A stretch of DNA of 64,000 nt, taken from Trichaptum fuscoviolaceum (taxonomy: Eukaryota; Basidiomycota; Agaricomycetes; Hymenochaetales; Trichaptaceae). The stretch covers positions 645,671-709,670 of the forward strand of contig CAJSYZ010000002.1 of the NCBI GenBank assembly GCA_910574455.1, read 5' to 3'. Each line of letters begins with the position of its first letter. Position 1 is the first letter of the stretch. This document shows positions 46,141-58,692 of this stretch, piece by piece. Position numbers and translations under genes: made by a program. The notes under the pieces were generated by a model. That model worked only from the letters and a program-made list of their open reading frames with translations. It was not told the DNA's origin and searched no databases.

Positions 46141-46715
46141 ATGACGTTCGGTAGAGGAAACAAGCGCCGTATCTACATGGGAATGTACATCCGCGGAGGG
46201 GAAGGCGTTAAATATCACACAGTCCTCCTCTTAAGCCCCAAAAACCCCGATCCGAGCAAAACAGAAACCACACAGTACCACGCGAAAAATATCATCGTAG
46301 AAGGAGTCCCGACCTGGGTGTTTGAAGCTCAGAAAGTCAAAAACCGGGTTGAGAGGCTGCTTTCTGTCGCTCTTCTGGGAAAGACAACTGCGACCGAGGA
46401 TTCAGTAACCTCTCTTCTGCGATCTGTTCCTATCGTGCAAGGAGATAAGGACTGGCGGTGTCGACACTGGGCCTGGTCGGCAATACAGGCGAGTATATGC
46501 AGCTTTGCGAGTACAATCCAGAACTCACCATACTCCAGGCTCTGGTTGATGCGTCTTTCATCCAGGCGCCAGCGACGTCACCAGAAGTTCTATGGAATAA
46601 GCTGTATACATTCACGGAGGAAGCAGGATACAAACCTGAGGCCCCGGTGCCTGCCATTGACAACGAGGGCAACTCGTTAGAGTCAGAAATCGGACCGACG
46701 AAAAGTAGCTTGTAA
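46141..46715 (+). CDS. DUF6914-type protein with an apparent frameshift
   Basis: The first part reads RRIYMGMYIRGGEGVKYHTV, LLLSPKNPDPSKTETTQYHA, KNIIVEGVPTWVFEAQ, LLSVALLGK and VPIVQGDKDWRCRHWAWSAI. This is the pattern of DUF6914 proteins of Agaricomycetes (Y.RGG..YH..LL..P, YH.K, VP.VQ.D..W.CR.W). At about 46490 the frame changes by one nucleotide to LCEYNPELTILQALVDASFI and runs to SEIGPTKSSL. The gap (GCGAGTATATGCAG) is too short for an intron, so this is a lesion, a base error or an unusual splice. Function of the family is unknown. Confidence 0.6.
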
Positions 46716-46729
46716 TATGATTTATTATC

Positions 46730-47071
46730 ATGACCTTCCGATGGCGTAGTTTTAAAGAGGGAAATTATATAATTATGGATCTTGCATTGACAAAGACTTC
46801 TAACAAGCGCTTCTTTATCGAGGTTGATCTAAAACGAATGCCAGAGGTATCCGAGTTTCCCGCTGCCGCTGAAATGTACTTACATACTATTGAGTCGGAG
46901 TTTAAATCTAATGTTCCGCCGCCGGACCCTGAGTCCAAAAAAGGAAAGCAGAATCAAGACAACTTGAATGGTTTGTTCCACCGGCAGACTCATGCCGGTC
47001 GCCGTAAGAATGAAACCACAATTGCACTTGCAAATTTCACAAAAGGGGAGATTTCAGCCAAACACCGTTGA
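46730..47071 (+). CDS. Short hypothetical protein
   Basis: An open frame of 113 codons (MDLALTKTSNKRFFIEVDLK, PPPDPESKKGKQNQD) follows the DUF6914 gene by 14 bp. No family is recognised; the basic, polar C-terminus looks disordered. It could be an extra exon of the upstream gene or spurious. Confidence 0.25.
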   Translation: MTFRWRSFKEGNYIIMDLALTKTSNKRFFIEVDLKRMPEVSEFPAAAEMYLHTIESEFKSNVPPPDPESKKGKQNQDNLNGLFHRQTHAGRRKNETTIALANFTKGEISAKHR

Positions 47072-47652
47072 GACTCTCAGATTGACTGAATATTGTGAGG
47101 TGAAATTGCTATTCTACACAAATGAGTAGAGGACGGAGGAAAGGATGGTGGAGGGAAGCGAATACATTAGCATGGAATAATAAAATAGGACGTGATAGGA
47201 AGGGTGCTCTGTCGCGGTGGTCAGTGAGTGGCTTTGTGCCGTTGAACGGGGAATCCTTTACCGTGTAGGGACAGGACCCTGATATATGATTTCCCTTTCG
47301 GGACACAGGGACCAGCGGCGGAAAGTCAACACATGACCACCGGTAGGCCACTTGGTTCAAAGGTCAACCACAGTTAATCACAGTTAACCACGATAACCAC
47401 GATAACCACTGCAACCGTCACTCCTCGACGCGAACATGGCGCAAGTGGACACAAATGTAGCCTACGGATATCAAGCACAAGAACCACAGTTACTCGAGGC
47501 ACAAACCACAGAAGATATGAATATAAAGCAAGTCTACTCTCGCCTGGCCAATGCACCACAATCATCGAACTTCGTTCTCTACCACCCAACTCTCATAACC
47601 GCTTTCTGTCTGTGACCATCCGAGTCTACATTTAACCTAGCCGAATCATTAG
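47072..47652. other. Gene-free stretch
   Basis: No gene. A short GGTTAACCACGATAACCAC-like tandem array lies at about 47370-47410. The right end should include the promoter of the gene at 47653. Confidence 0.4.
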
Positions 47653-49187
47653 ATGAACTTGGGAAGTTCTGGCTACGCCAGCGACCAGGACTCGCAGAGG
47701 ACGATAAGGGCTTCGAAACGAAAGACACCCGGTGCTTCGACCTCGAAAAGAGCGAGGAATGATATAATAGCACTGGCCACCGCTCGATCTGACACACCGG
47801 CTGATACGCTAGTAAGCCAGGTCAATGTGCAAGGCACTTTATACGGATCCGTGGAACCACAGGAATTCCAGATAGCGAACCCTGTGGGCTCCCTGCAACA
47901 GATCAGTCGTTCATCCACGGTGAAGACGCCTAGCTCTGAAAAACACGAGGGAAACCCGTTAAATGGGGAAGGTCTGCTACTGCACCACCCCGAGTCGCCA
48001 ACTTTCTTCGAGAAACTACGCCAAAACAGGGTGTTCGGTGTACCAGTTATTACGCAGAAACCGAAAGGCAGCACAACTCATCCGCGCGAAAGCATCCCAG
48101 CCCCTGCACCAGTGTCGTCAACAGTATGTGGGACGAAGGAATCTTGCTCCTCAACATCAAGGACAGTTAGTGGCCAAGAATTATGTCCCAGTAGCCAACG
48201 GATCGCATCTTCTGCGAGCTTTTCGGGAGCTGCCGAGAAAGCTACATCGGAACCCGTTGGTTCTTCGAGGATTAAGACATCAGTGTATTCAGCGCCGCGC
48301 GTTCAGCAGGCACCCTTCGACGGCTCAGGGGTCCCTGAGGAATGTGACCTGTCAAGCCTCTCACAGATGTCGCGAAGCAAAACAGTCCGTCTACAATCAC
48401 GACAGTCGCAGGATTTTCGAGCTTCTTCAAACTTCGAGAACCATGGTGCCTCCCGCCCGGTATCTTCGGATACAGCAAATAAGAAACCAAACCGGTTGAT
48501 AGACCACCAGAACACACGGTTTACTGGGGTTCCGGGAGTTCCGCAGGTGCAGCCAACTGTACAGTCTCAGAATATGAGCAATGGACAGCTCGTCGTCGTT
48601 CCAGAGCAAAGATATTCCGTACACTGGGATGCCGAAGGGTAAGCCAACCATGATACTCCCTTCATCCGTTTCAGCTTCTAATTACGCCTATCAGTGGTTT
48701 CATTCCTTGGAGAGGCACACTAAGGCTGTCCGACTTGCCTGTGAACCCACTTTTATGCGAAACGGCCATCCAATTTCGATCGTTTGTTCCCTATTGTTTA
48801 CGTGGAGTCGAGTCTAGATTCAATCCCGAATTCTTCGTCACATATCGAAGTAGCAATGCTACTCCTTTCGACGACCCTTTTATGAAGATTACGACAGAGC
48901 CATGGGAAAAGTTCTCTGGCGGCTGGTACAAAAACTTCGTTGTTCCCTTATCCGTGAACATGTTCAGGAACCGAGAGTCCAGATGTTTTATAACAAGAGC
49001 GCAAGTCACGTACAACAATGGCATACGATTGACCTCGCCGACGGAACTTGCTTTCGTTGAGCTCCTTCAGGGGAGTAGGGAAATGGTCTTTCATCCGCCG
49101 CCCAAGCAGACCGTCCAAGAAGATTTACTCGGAGGCGCGTTCAACGATACTAGCGACGAAGACACGGAGAGTAACTTCGACTACTAG
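47653..49187 (+). CDS. Hypothetical protein with long disordered N-terminus
   Basis: Two exons, 47653-48638 and 48695-49187, join in frame (WDAEG to GFIPWRGTLRLSDLP) to 492 residues; the intron is 56 bp, GTAAGC..TCAG. The first 320 residues are Ser/Thr/Gln/Pro-rich and disordered, with a basic patch near the start (RASKRKTPGASTSKRAR) that looks like a nuclear signal. The C-terminal 165 residues look folded (FNPEFFVTYRSSNATPFDDP; EKFSGGWYKNFVVPLSVNMF) and end in an acidic tail (DTSDEDTESNFDY). No family is recognised. Layout suggests a nuclear or chromatin factor, which is inference. Confidence 0.7.
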
Positions 49188-49676
49188 ACCCCTCTTATGA
49201 CCAAGTCTATAGCAACAGGAGCTAGACTCCCAACCGGATGCGGTTCCGTGTCCATTGTTTAGTGCTTTACGCCAAGGAGTGGGCAAGCACTCTCAATTGC
49301 AAATTCTTCTTGATTCAATTACATACATGTGCAGTTTCATTTACTAACGATATATCTCCTAACTTATCCTTGTGCCTTACAGAGTAAGCCCGGATATCGT
49401 AGGCATCTTCTTCACTCAACAAAACGTCTTTTACGCCAAAAGCGAGCGAGCCTGTGGCACTGGCTGTGCAATGTGGCTCGCTATATGGTTGTGCAGTGCG
49501 GTTAAAACGCTGGCGTACGAATGTAGGTGGCTCAACTTAACTTACTAAGGTCTGAGCATGAGGCATTTTTCCTTCACAGTTGATCGCAGTCTCAAAGACC
49601 TTGAAGACAATCCCAATCTGAGCTTTCTTCCTCGCTGTCCATTCCTGAAATACTTCTTAAATTCCCTCTAAAACGT
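49188..49676. other. Gene-free stretch
   Basis: Nothing recognised. Around 49445-49530 there are repeated GTGGCACTGGCTGTGCA and GTGCAGTGCGG words of unclear meaning. Confidence 0.35.
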
Positions 49677-50312
49677 ATGAGCTCAGTTGATTATTTTATC
49701 CTGCTACCTGTCCCTTCGGCTCACACATGGTTGAGCACAGAAATCATTATGACCTGGTTCTATGGCTTCGAGTTCAAGTGGAGGCATGTCAGAAGGTTTG
49801 CGGAGGAAATGGGCTTTTACGATGGCAATGTCTCGAACACAGACTTCAACGTCCAGGTTTTCCTCAAAGAAGTTATGAAGGTACTGTTCTGGGTACGACC
49901 TGATTACAGTGATCACCTCATCCTTTCCTTTCATCAGTCGCATACGAAAGGGGATCTTTAGGGCATTCGGACGCGAATGGTGGTAATGAAAGCGGTGGGG
50001 ATGTTCCTTCGTGGAGATAGGGATAAGAGCTGCGAACCCAAATGGTTCACGGATGAATATATGGAGGCACCAGACGACGAGGAACCATATAGTGACGACA
50101 ACATGCCGACCGAGGTTCCCAAGCACATCAACAGATCGTTTCCTGTCCGGGAGGAGCTAATCGACTATTTGGTAGGAAATGACTCATCGGATGAAGTGGA
50201 CGAGAGGAACTTGCCAGGTATGAAATTGAATAGAAGAGGAATGAAGGGGAGGAGGAAACCGAGAATAGTTAGTACTGGTAAAGCGAGGAAGATTCGTGCA
50301 GGTCGGGTTTAG
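49677..50312 (+). CDS. Hypothetical small protein (two-part reading frame)
   Basis: The first part has MTWFYGFEFKWRHVRRFAEE and VLFWVRPDYSDHLILSFHQS. The second, in another frame from about 49977, has CEPKWFTDEYMEAPDDEEPY and ends in a very basic tail (MKGRRKPRIVSTGKARKIRA). The two probably join by a short intron near 49950-49975 that I could not place. No family is recognised. Confidence 0.4.
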
Positions 50313-50600
50313 AGCAGATATATATGTAAATATCTGTACTACATAATATAATATAATAATTTTTGTGTCAAAGGTCGATTGAGACAGTCCTATATTTTAA
50401 AAACGATATCATACAGCGGGGGGATGGTCAAAAGCAGTAATCATAAATAGAATCATAAATAAAATTGCAAGATATGAAGTTTGAGAAATCACAGTGGGCA
50501 ATGTGCGAGTGAGGTGGAAACATTCAAGAGATTGGCATGATATCATTTGGTAAGATTGAAACAAACGAATGAGTCAGCATGCACTTTAAGGAATGGAGAA

Positions 50601-52217
50601 TTAGACAGATCGAGGAGGCAAATGCTGAAAGCCGACTGAATCCGTACTATGGTCGTCGGGGATCTGAGTTGGCGTCTCATCGGAACTGCGCGATGACAGA
50701 GATCCAGTTGAGGAGTTATATCTCTGACCAGCTCCTGTATATCCACCGCCGTATGGCGTAAGGGTGTTTTGACTAGGGCCATGGGCCAAATCTGGATATG
50801 GTGGGAGCAAGGGCATGGCCGGAGAACCGACTCTGTTCACTGGCACGTACTGACCCCCGTATACCGGAATAGTGTACTCCGAGCCTGTCTCCGTGACACC
50901 CATCTCCACCCTCGATCCTTCCTCGTAAGAGAAGCCGCTCGTGGAGAGCTTCACTTGCCTGGACAATTATGCGATGGTAAATCAGATTGTTTGTCTTAGT
51001 CTATTTTTAATAAAATACGTACCTCTCTTTGCGTCTCTCCAGTATAAGGTCGGCTTTAATCTTATCCATCTCACGTCCTAAGTAGAACATGGCAGCATAT
51101 GTAACCACGACGGTAGCGGCCAGGGAAGTGTACTTGACAACATCGTCTACAGTCTTGTTCTTTCCTATAGGACAGGTAGGACAGGTCGTTAGCTGCCAGG
51201 CTATTATGAATGTAACGAACACATCTTTACCTTCTTCTTCATCTAGGGATGCGTGGCCGATGAAAACAGTGACGAAGTGCAAAGGAAGGGAAAGAATTGC
51301 AGATGCGAGGAATACCCATAAATTTACTCCGCAAACTGCGAAAAGCGCGGTCACAACTAAAGTACAGCTGCATCAGCCAGAAGATATCGAGTCTAGTACA
51401 ATGGAAAACTCACAGTGACCCGGGATCACACTATATCGCACTGCCACTGCAATTAGAATGCCACCATCGCGAATGATCCTCGCTAACGCAGCATATTTAA
51501 TTCTTCGCTTCTCGAGTCTGTCACCATAGCTTCGGAATAGATATTTGAACGCACTGAGGAAATTGGATCAGCAATTCAGCTCGTCGCTAATTTGACTTAG
51601 CATGAGACTCACAAAAAGATGAGGATTTCACCGATCAACGTCCCGGCAGCAGTGATAGCAAAGCCAATCCCAAGACCCCAGACGAGACCCACAAGAACTC
51701 CGAGAATCTCTTGACCAAACAGCTTGGTAGACGTGTTTGTATAAGCCTGTGGATTTATATAGAGTATAGGAGGTGGAGTACTCACCGGTGGTATTGAAAT
51801 TATGATGAAGATTGTGATTGGAATAACGAATCCACCATGCAAACTATCGGAAGGTAGTTTAGCAGTCAGAGAAGATGAAGCTAAGCGATGGGAAATACGC
51901 ACTTCCTTATTTTTAATATACTCGGTGCCAACCAACGTATAATCTTCGTTTCATATACGGCGATGAGAATGACGATGGTAAGAATCAAAGTCACGATCAC
52001 ATGAAAATACCCTATTACATTCTTTTATCAGAAAGCTTCACAAGTTATCAATCAAGAGCTACTCACAAGGGCGTTTGGTAATTTTGTGAAGGCCGCTTAA
52101 TATCCTCCTACTCCTGGTCTTCAATAGATCGTCTTCTGAAGGTGTCGGGGATGGCAGACGAGAGATGTCATTCCCAACGAAGGTCCTATCATCCTCGGTT
52201 ACTGTGGTAGATGACAT
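50601..52217 (-). CDS. TVP38/VTT-domain membrane protein, paralogue 1
   Basis: The N-terminal tail ISRLPSPTPSEDDLLKTRSR is followed by a membrane span (HVIVTLILTIVILIAVYETK) and IIRWLAPSILKIRK. The VTT core reads LFGQEILGVLVGLVWGLGIG, then FAITAAGTLIGEILIF, KRRIKYAALARIIRDGGILI, AVRYSVIPGH and VVTALFAVCGVNLWVF, then LASAILSLPLHFVTVFIGHA. This is the TVP38/TMEM64 order, with the GT..GE re-entrant motif and the R.S.IPGH motif. A last membrane span (VVTYAAMFYLGREMDK) and a Pro/Gly/Tyr-rich tail follow. Related proteins are Golgi/ER lipid scramblase-like proteins; here that role is by family only. Seven or so introns of 45-60 bp. Confidence 0.85.
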
Positions 52218-53616
52218 GGAAGACAGGGGTGTAAGAATGGGATGTACAGAGATAAAAGAAACTTACGCAGATAGACATCCTTTATACCTCTCTAAGCTCC
52301 AACCCTTGAAATAGGATGAAATGCAATCTAGCGTGGGGTATCCAGCGGTGCGCAGTTACTTGCGCGTTTCTTTCTCCGGTTTAGTCGCTGCCCGGCGAGT
52401 AGGTGTCATCTCCGTGCTATACGGTACTGCGAGTCTGCCAGAGAGCGGTGCCTATGCTCGGCGAGCGAGATTTCCTCTCCCCTTTCTCCGATCGAGTTCT
52501 GCACTTCCTCGCACAATTGAATTGCTTTTGAAAAGGGAAGAAAGCAACCAAGACCGGCATGTTTTGAAGTTGATAGACGCTCTGCCAGTGGGAGTGACTG
52601 GTGCCTGCGTGGGGCATGGAGGTATAGTTGGACAATCTGATTACCTTCTATGGAGCGTAAGGTTATCGGCAGCAGTCAATAACCCGCAGGTAAAGGATCA
52701 AGTCGATCCCCGAGAATAGTACAACGCACTGGCACCAAAACACTGCGGCGCGCGGGTACTTGAACGTGAACTTTGAGTTCAAATCATCGGTCGGTTAAGC
52801 CGGCTAAGTTGTGAGATGGATAAATTATCTAACTTGAAGCAGGAATAAGATTCACCTTTAGAAGCATATGTTCGGTAAATTCGAGTTGATTGTCGCTAGT
52901 GCCTCGTGAAGTACATTGCAGTCGTGCTGAGAGTCAAACAGAACTTGATGGGAAGAGAGAAGCTGTACCGCCATACACAAAGCCAATGTGTGCCAGTGGC
53001 TGTGTAACTTCAAGTTTTGCCTCTTTTGTCGGACATGACCGTGACAAATAGTACATTCGTACATTTCCGCTTTAACAAGTTCGGTAGTACGGTACTATCG
53101 TCGCGGTGATGGATTAGGTTTACATCCTCTCCTCTACAACTTGAAGCTCCCTGACACCACCTGTAAGTTTCCTACCCCAATTCTGAGCACTTGATAGAGT
53201 GCCTGCCAAAGCTATCGACATTCAAGCTCTTATCCAAGATCCGTGTAAACATAGCTTCGATATCGAGGGACATCTCAAGAGAATTGCTTACGAGGCCTGA
53301 GATATCATAAAACCGAAAAAGCCTGAAGCGCACAAGCTCAAGTGCCATCAAGATTCGAATTAGAAAAAAAGAACTTATTGCCTCTCACACGTATCAATCT
53401 CTAACACACGAACGTCCAATTTCTGGCTACGCATGATGGGAAAAAAGAATGTTGTATAAATTTCAAATAGCGGTATCTGAGATCTTGGTATGTGAGCAAC
53501 GACGACAGGCAGAGACAGCTAATCTAACTGACCAGGATCTGAACAATCCCTACTGATCAATATCATCATTGTGAAGAGGGCAACATTATACAGGAGGATC
53601 AATAGGGATACCGTCC
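52218..53616. other. Gene-free stretch with transposon-like words
   Basis: No gene. From about 52725 to 53160 words of the Plavaka-type element recur (GCACTGGCAC, TACTTGAAC, GTGCCAGTGGC, AACTTCAAGTT, GTAGTACGGTACTA). This may be a degenerate non-autonomous relative. An open frame at 52321-52719 shows no family. Confidence 0.4.
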
Positions 53617-55163
53617 TCAGCGAGCCAATGGTTGAAGCCTGAATACTTCAGACCTGGGGCTAGGAGCTGTACGACGTATTGGTTGGGAACCAGAAAGACT
53701 TGAAGCTGCGTAGACTCGTTCATACGTCGATAGGCTGTCCAAGTCTGGTGTCTCGTTCATCGTATACTCGGGAGGAAGATTGTTATGCGCAACGGGTGAG
53801 TATGCTGATCCAACCTTCGACGGATCATAATCGGTACCAATCTCTGTATCACTGCGAGTGCTGAGCTCCACCCTTGAAGAGTCGTCGAATCTAGTGGGGA
53901 AGGCATACACCTGCCTAAGCAAGTCATAGAGTATAAGGGACATGGAGTCTAGACCTGCGCGAAGAAAATACATACCTCGCTTTCCTCCTTTTCTCGATGA
54001 CATCCACCTTCACCAGATCCATCTGTCTCGAGAGATACCACATTGCGAGAATAGTAAGGATGATCGATGCAACAAGAATCAAGTAGTTTGCTACTTTCTC
54101 CAAAGTGGTGGCGCGGTCTGACAAACAAATATCATATCAGAATAGGCACGGCCAGCTTTAGCATATGTGTAGTTATGAAGCTCACGTTCGTCTTGGTCTT
54201 CCGTGAAATGCCCAAGGAATACAAGAGATAGGTACAACGGAAGGGACAAGATAGCCGAAGCAAGGAATGTCCAGAAGTTCATTCCGCAGACTGCAAACAT
54301 AGCCGTGACAACTGATGACAATTTCAGGCGGAAGTTCATGACGAGGAGAAACCTCACACTCACAATGAGTAGGAATAACACTATAACGTGCCATGACTGC
54401 GGTCAATAGTCCCCCTTCCCTAATGATTCGACCGAGCATAGCATATTTCACTTGCCTCTCTTCCAGCCGCTCGGCATATCTCCGAAGAAACCGCCTATAC
54501 GCGCTGGTGTCAAGAGTGAGTGAAGTTGTGGTACTCTGAGTTGAAACGACTTACTAAAAGTTACCGATTTCTCCCAGAACGGTTCCCACAGCGACGAGGA
54601 CAAAGCCGACACCTACTCCCCAAACTACGCCCACGACAACTGCAATAAACTCTTGACCGAACAGCTACGATTTTGTCAGGTGCAAGTTCCAGTGCAAAGA
54701 AAAGAAAGCATTCTCACTGGAGGGAAAGACAAAATGAATAACAAGACGACAGGAAGGATAAAGCCGCCAGGAAGCCTAAGCACAGCGGAGTGTCAATTAG
54801 ACTGAAGAGATGAAATGTATAATAAGCGCTCACGATCTCATTTTGCTTACAGCGGGATGAAGCCATCTGATGATATTGTTTTGAAAGATGGTCAAGAGAA
54901 CTACGAGGGTGACGATGATACTCCATATCAGATAAGTGTACCCTAGCGAAAGATGCAAAAGGTTGAAATCAATGCAGAACCGGAGTGACAAGGACAAACG
55001 TACAAGGACGCTTCTTCTTGGAACGGAAGTTCCACATGAAAAGTTTCATAGTCGATTTGCTCATCGCATCCTGCTCTGAAGGGGTCGGGGACGGTAGACT
55101 AGCGAGCTCGTGGCCGGTCGCGTTGTTGTCGTTTGGTATGTTCAAAGTCAAGGATGAAGACAT
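53617..55163 (-). CDS. TVP38/VTT-domain membrane protein, paralogue 2
   Basis: The start MSSSLTLNIPNDNN leads to LASLPSPTPSEQDAM, the same PSPTPSE tail as paralogue 1, then a membrane span (YLIWSIIVTLVVLLTIFQNN) and IIRWLHPA. The VTT core has LFGQEFIAVVVGVVWGVGVG, VAVGTVLGEIGNF, RQVKYAMLGRIIREGGLLTA, ARYSVIPTH and MFAVCGMNFWTFLASAILSL. The IPGH motif is IPTH here. A final span (NYLILVASIILTILAMWYLS) is followed by a charged segment and a Ser-rich tail ending VFRLQPLAR. Exon structure parallels paralogue 1, so the two arose by tandem duplication. Confidence 0.85.
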
Positions 55164-56994
55164 GGTCAGTCGGCCTGCCGACGAAGGTAGAAAAAGTAAC
55201 GAGAGAGGGTACTGGAGCCACTGAAGATAGAGTGTGGAGATGCCATCCTTTTCGCATTTTATTTCGTTCGTCGGGAGTGTCCCTTGATACAGAGGAGATG
55301 AAAGTACGATAGGCGGGGTAGCGCAGCTGGCTTTCTGTGAGAAGGTGATGTACGCGAGGGAACGGCATCAAGCGAGCTATGGACAATACGACTGCGGCGC
55401 ATTGTGAATGTCGAGTGCCTTCCTCGACGGACTGCGCATGTACGCCGCGAGCGGGGGAGAAGTAACTGACACAAGCGCGCCTTTAACATAATAGGTAGCC
55501 TGTCTGATCCTAAATAAATAATTGCAAGAAATCGTTCAGCTTCTTCACCAAGTTAGATTGAGTAATCCTCACAATCGCGACCAATCTTTCTAGCTGATGC
55601 TAACAATGTCTTGATCTCCAAAGTTCCGTAGTTGACCTTTTTGACTGATGAAAATCAAATCTCGCATTGCTACATTGAATTCACAATGCATTGCAACCCG
55701 AGTTGGTACCGTGACGCCAGCAACGGCGATGAATCCGCATCCAGCATTCGCATGAAGGCACCTTCAAACTCGTCTTGAAGTTCGTCGTGATTCTTGGTCA
55801 TTTAGAAGGTTTTGGATTGTACTACAGACTTTCTTTCTCAACGTAGTCCCTTTCTCGAGCCATCTTTAACTTGACTCTGAGCAGAGGCGTTAGCGATCCG
55901 GAACCAGATTGCCAATGAGACAACTACAGTATATGACAGCGAGAGAAATAGTACGTACTTTTAATCAGATACAAGCGCACTGTTATTGATGGTGAGCTGC
56001 GCAGTGATAGTTAGCCTATATCCACCTCGTTGTGGAAGAATGAGGATGGAAAGAGGACGAAATGACCGAAAGCTGTGTTCACGCAGAGCCTGAGTTCTCA
56101 CGCCTCAGGGTCCGAGTGCATCAGGGTCCGAATGCGGTGCAAAAAAATCTTGTCATAAATATAGTTTATGAATGAAAATGATTGAGGTTAAGTACAACTG
56201 CATGAATAGGAGTGTTTAAGTGAATTCAGTCTATTATAGCATCATATAATGTTGATGAAAGCCTACAACTTTGAGTGTCTATTTTGTAGAAGCATGGACT
56301 TCCATTCTTAGTTGAAAGGGAGGGATTAACCTTGAAAGTTGAAGCCCTTTTACCTACATAGTACGACGCCGTCCAAATTTCATATGCTCGATAAGTATCA
56401 AAGTTTTCTCTGCTAGGCCTTGTACTCCGAGTCTAGAAATTGTGGAAGCTTGAAAGAGAATTAGAGGCCGCAGAAATCCGTGATAGTCCCGATACGTAAT
56501 AATGTATGCATGAAAGCAACTACAGATTCAAATACTGCCACATCTATCAGTAGTTCATGCTGCATACTAGGACAAATCTCTGCTCATCCAAAACTTAACC
56601 ATTGTAATGTTTATTATATATTCGGTGTATATCGGAGACATGGAAGTGCGGAGTTAGTGAAGGAAACAACTTCACTGTATTATCAACTAACAATTAAGCA
56701 ATGGTCGACTCGGTAAAGCTCTTTGAGTGAGCTTCGGGAGTTTTCGACTTTGTGAATTGTTCAGACTCAAGGTAACTGTGGTTGTGCTACCGGATGAGAT
56801 GTTCTTAGAAATAGAAGAGGGCATCCTGTATGTGAAATTGTGACGTCATATGCCATAGATTCCAAGTCGAGATAAGATACTAGTAACTGCACTTGTTATC
56901 TAATCTTATCTATACTAGCTTTAGAGGTGCCACATATAAAGAAGAGCATTCCCAACGTCTCCTCTTCTTTCTATCTTTGACCCTCACGGTGACC
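55164..56994. other. Long stretch without a recognised gene
   Basis: No convincing gene on either strand. A short tandem CTCAGGGTCCGAGTGCAT / ATCAGGGTCCGAATGC occurs at about 56103-56136. The VTT gene (minus) and the F-box gene (plus) diverge across it, so promoters lie at both ends; CTATACTAGC and AGGTGCCACATATAAAG near 56915-56940 may be the F-box gene's core promoter. Confidence 0.4.
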
Positions 56995-58550
56995 ATGCCA
57001 TTCCACGCGCCCCAGCCCCAGCCCTCACCGTCATCGCGAACGACGACCTCGGTCGAAACTCACTCGTCGAATTTTCCAGCAGAGATTTTCTTCCCCATCT
57101 TCGAGCTTGTACAGTCCAAACGAGAGTTGTGCGTGCTTGCGACTACATCTCGCATTCTACAGAAGCCCGCCGAGGCAGCTTTGTACAAGAACATCGTTTT
57201 GCCTACGCGAAGTGATGTTGCACAGTTTTGCGCGACTTTACAACGGACACCCCGCTTTTCACCCTTTGTGCGGACTCTAACTATCGAATGGCCTATTACC
57301 AGAGGGGAGGTTGACGAGAGATATCGAACGGACCCCTTGTATCGCGAGGAATATTGGAGTAGCTTACGCGACACGCTGAGGGGCCTATCTGGCCTAGAGG
57401 GGCTTACCATTGATGACGGGAGGGACAACTTCCTTTCTTGGGTTTTGGAGGGGCTCGGAAGCGAGAAGCTTGAGGTGCTTCGCTGTGGCTTTGTCCTTGA
57501 TGAAGCCTTCTTGAGATTCCTAGGAGCCAAAAGTAGGCTGAGGGAGCTTTCCTGGACCGGTTCTCTTGTCTCGATCCCTTCACTGACGGCTCATCTTGAG
57601 TCCCCCGAAGAGGCCGAAGAGGACACTGTGACTGAACCGGATACCGAATGGCCTATTATCAACTCGTTTAGGACGCTCGTAGGCCATACTTGCCTGCAGA
57701 ACCTTCAGGTCCTCCATACCGAGTCGCTTGCGCTAGCTCGAGCACTAGTCCCTGGAAGGAGGGTAACGCACATATGGGTTCCCGGGGCATCCTTTGCCAC
57801 CGCATACACGTCCGATTACATCTACTCTCACATACCTGTATCCAGCTTCTCTGACTTGACCTCGCCTTCCAGGTCCACCCCTCAAAGAATAAGTCATTTT
57901 TATTCTGAATCTGGCGACAACAATACGCTGAGGGCGACTACGAGTCTTCGAGACCTAACCGATGTCGAGATTTCGGCTCGTTTGTGCCGCGCGATACGTG
58001 ATTTCTCGAAGAGCAAGGGTCCGATCCTCTCTCTTCGGCTGTCCCTCGGTATAACGGATGGTGCTCTGCGCGAAGTTTTGGGATGCATCAGCCAGGAGCT
58101 GCCGTCAGTCAGGGCTCTAGGGTTTCTACCTGCGGGAATAGTTCATGTGCGTACATTAGATTATCGCCTGAGCTTAACTTTTTGATTAAGATATAAATGT
58201 AGAGCTCAACGTTTCCCGTACTCCCTAACTTGCACACGCTCACGCTCTGGTCACTCCCTTCTCCTCGAGCACTAGCAGCTCTCACTTCGTCGACCTCACT
58301 ACCCTCTTTGCGGACAGTAGCCTGCCTGCACTACTCTCCTTCGTTCGAGTGGATATGTATTCCGGTCAACGATGACATTGATACCTCCTCTTCCGGAGAT
58401 AGCACACCTAGAGGAGCCTCGGTACAGACTGTCAGAGAAACTGGGGGAGTTCCATGGGAACAGAGCGTACCGTCTGATGGAGGACAGATAGGTCAGAGGC
58501 ATCCAACGGCCGTACATGATCCGCAAAACTTGCTTTGGAGAGACGTATAG
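56995..58550 (+). CDS. F-box-like protein
   Basis: Two exons, 56995-58146 and 58203-58550, give 499 residues; the intron is 56 bp, GTGCGT..GTAG. Residues about 24-65 resemble an F-box (NFPAEIFFPIFELVQSKREL, then a conserved A.....L..P.....LY). The rest is a Leu-rich repeat-like region (LSGLEGLTIDD, EKLEVLRCGF, LPNLHTLTLWSLPSPRALAA). Such proteins recruit SCF ubiquitin ligase targets and are numerous in Agaricomycetes; the target is unknown. The ATG at 56995 directly precedes a Pro/Gln/Ser tail and is preferred to the in-frame upstream Met at 56893. Confidence 0.75.
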
Positions 58551-58692
58551 ATTCATTGCATTAAAAGACTTGCTAGACGTACATTTATTCTAGGGGCACA
58601 GTTTATTTTCTTGGAAGAAAGGACTGTAAATCCTCCAACCCATGTTTTAAATATCGCAGCATATTTCCGTTGTTGTCTTGATACGTACTATC

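Noticed and set aside
52321..52719. 132-codon open frame upstream of the first VTT gene
   Set aside because: No family, and position overlaps the likely promoter of that gene.
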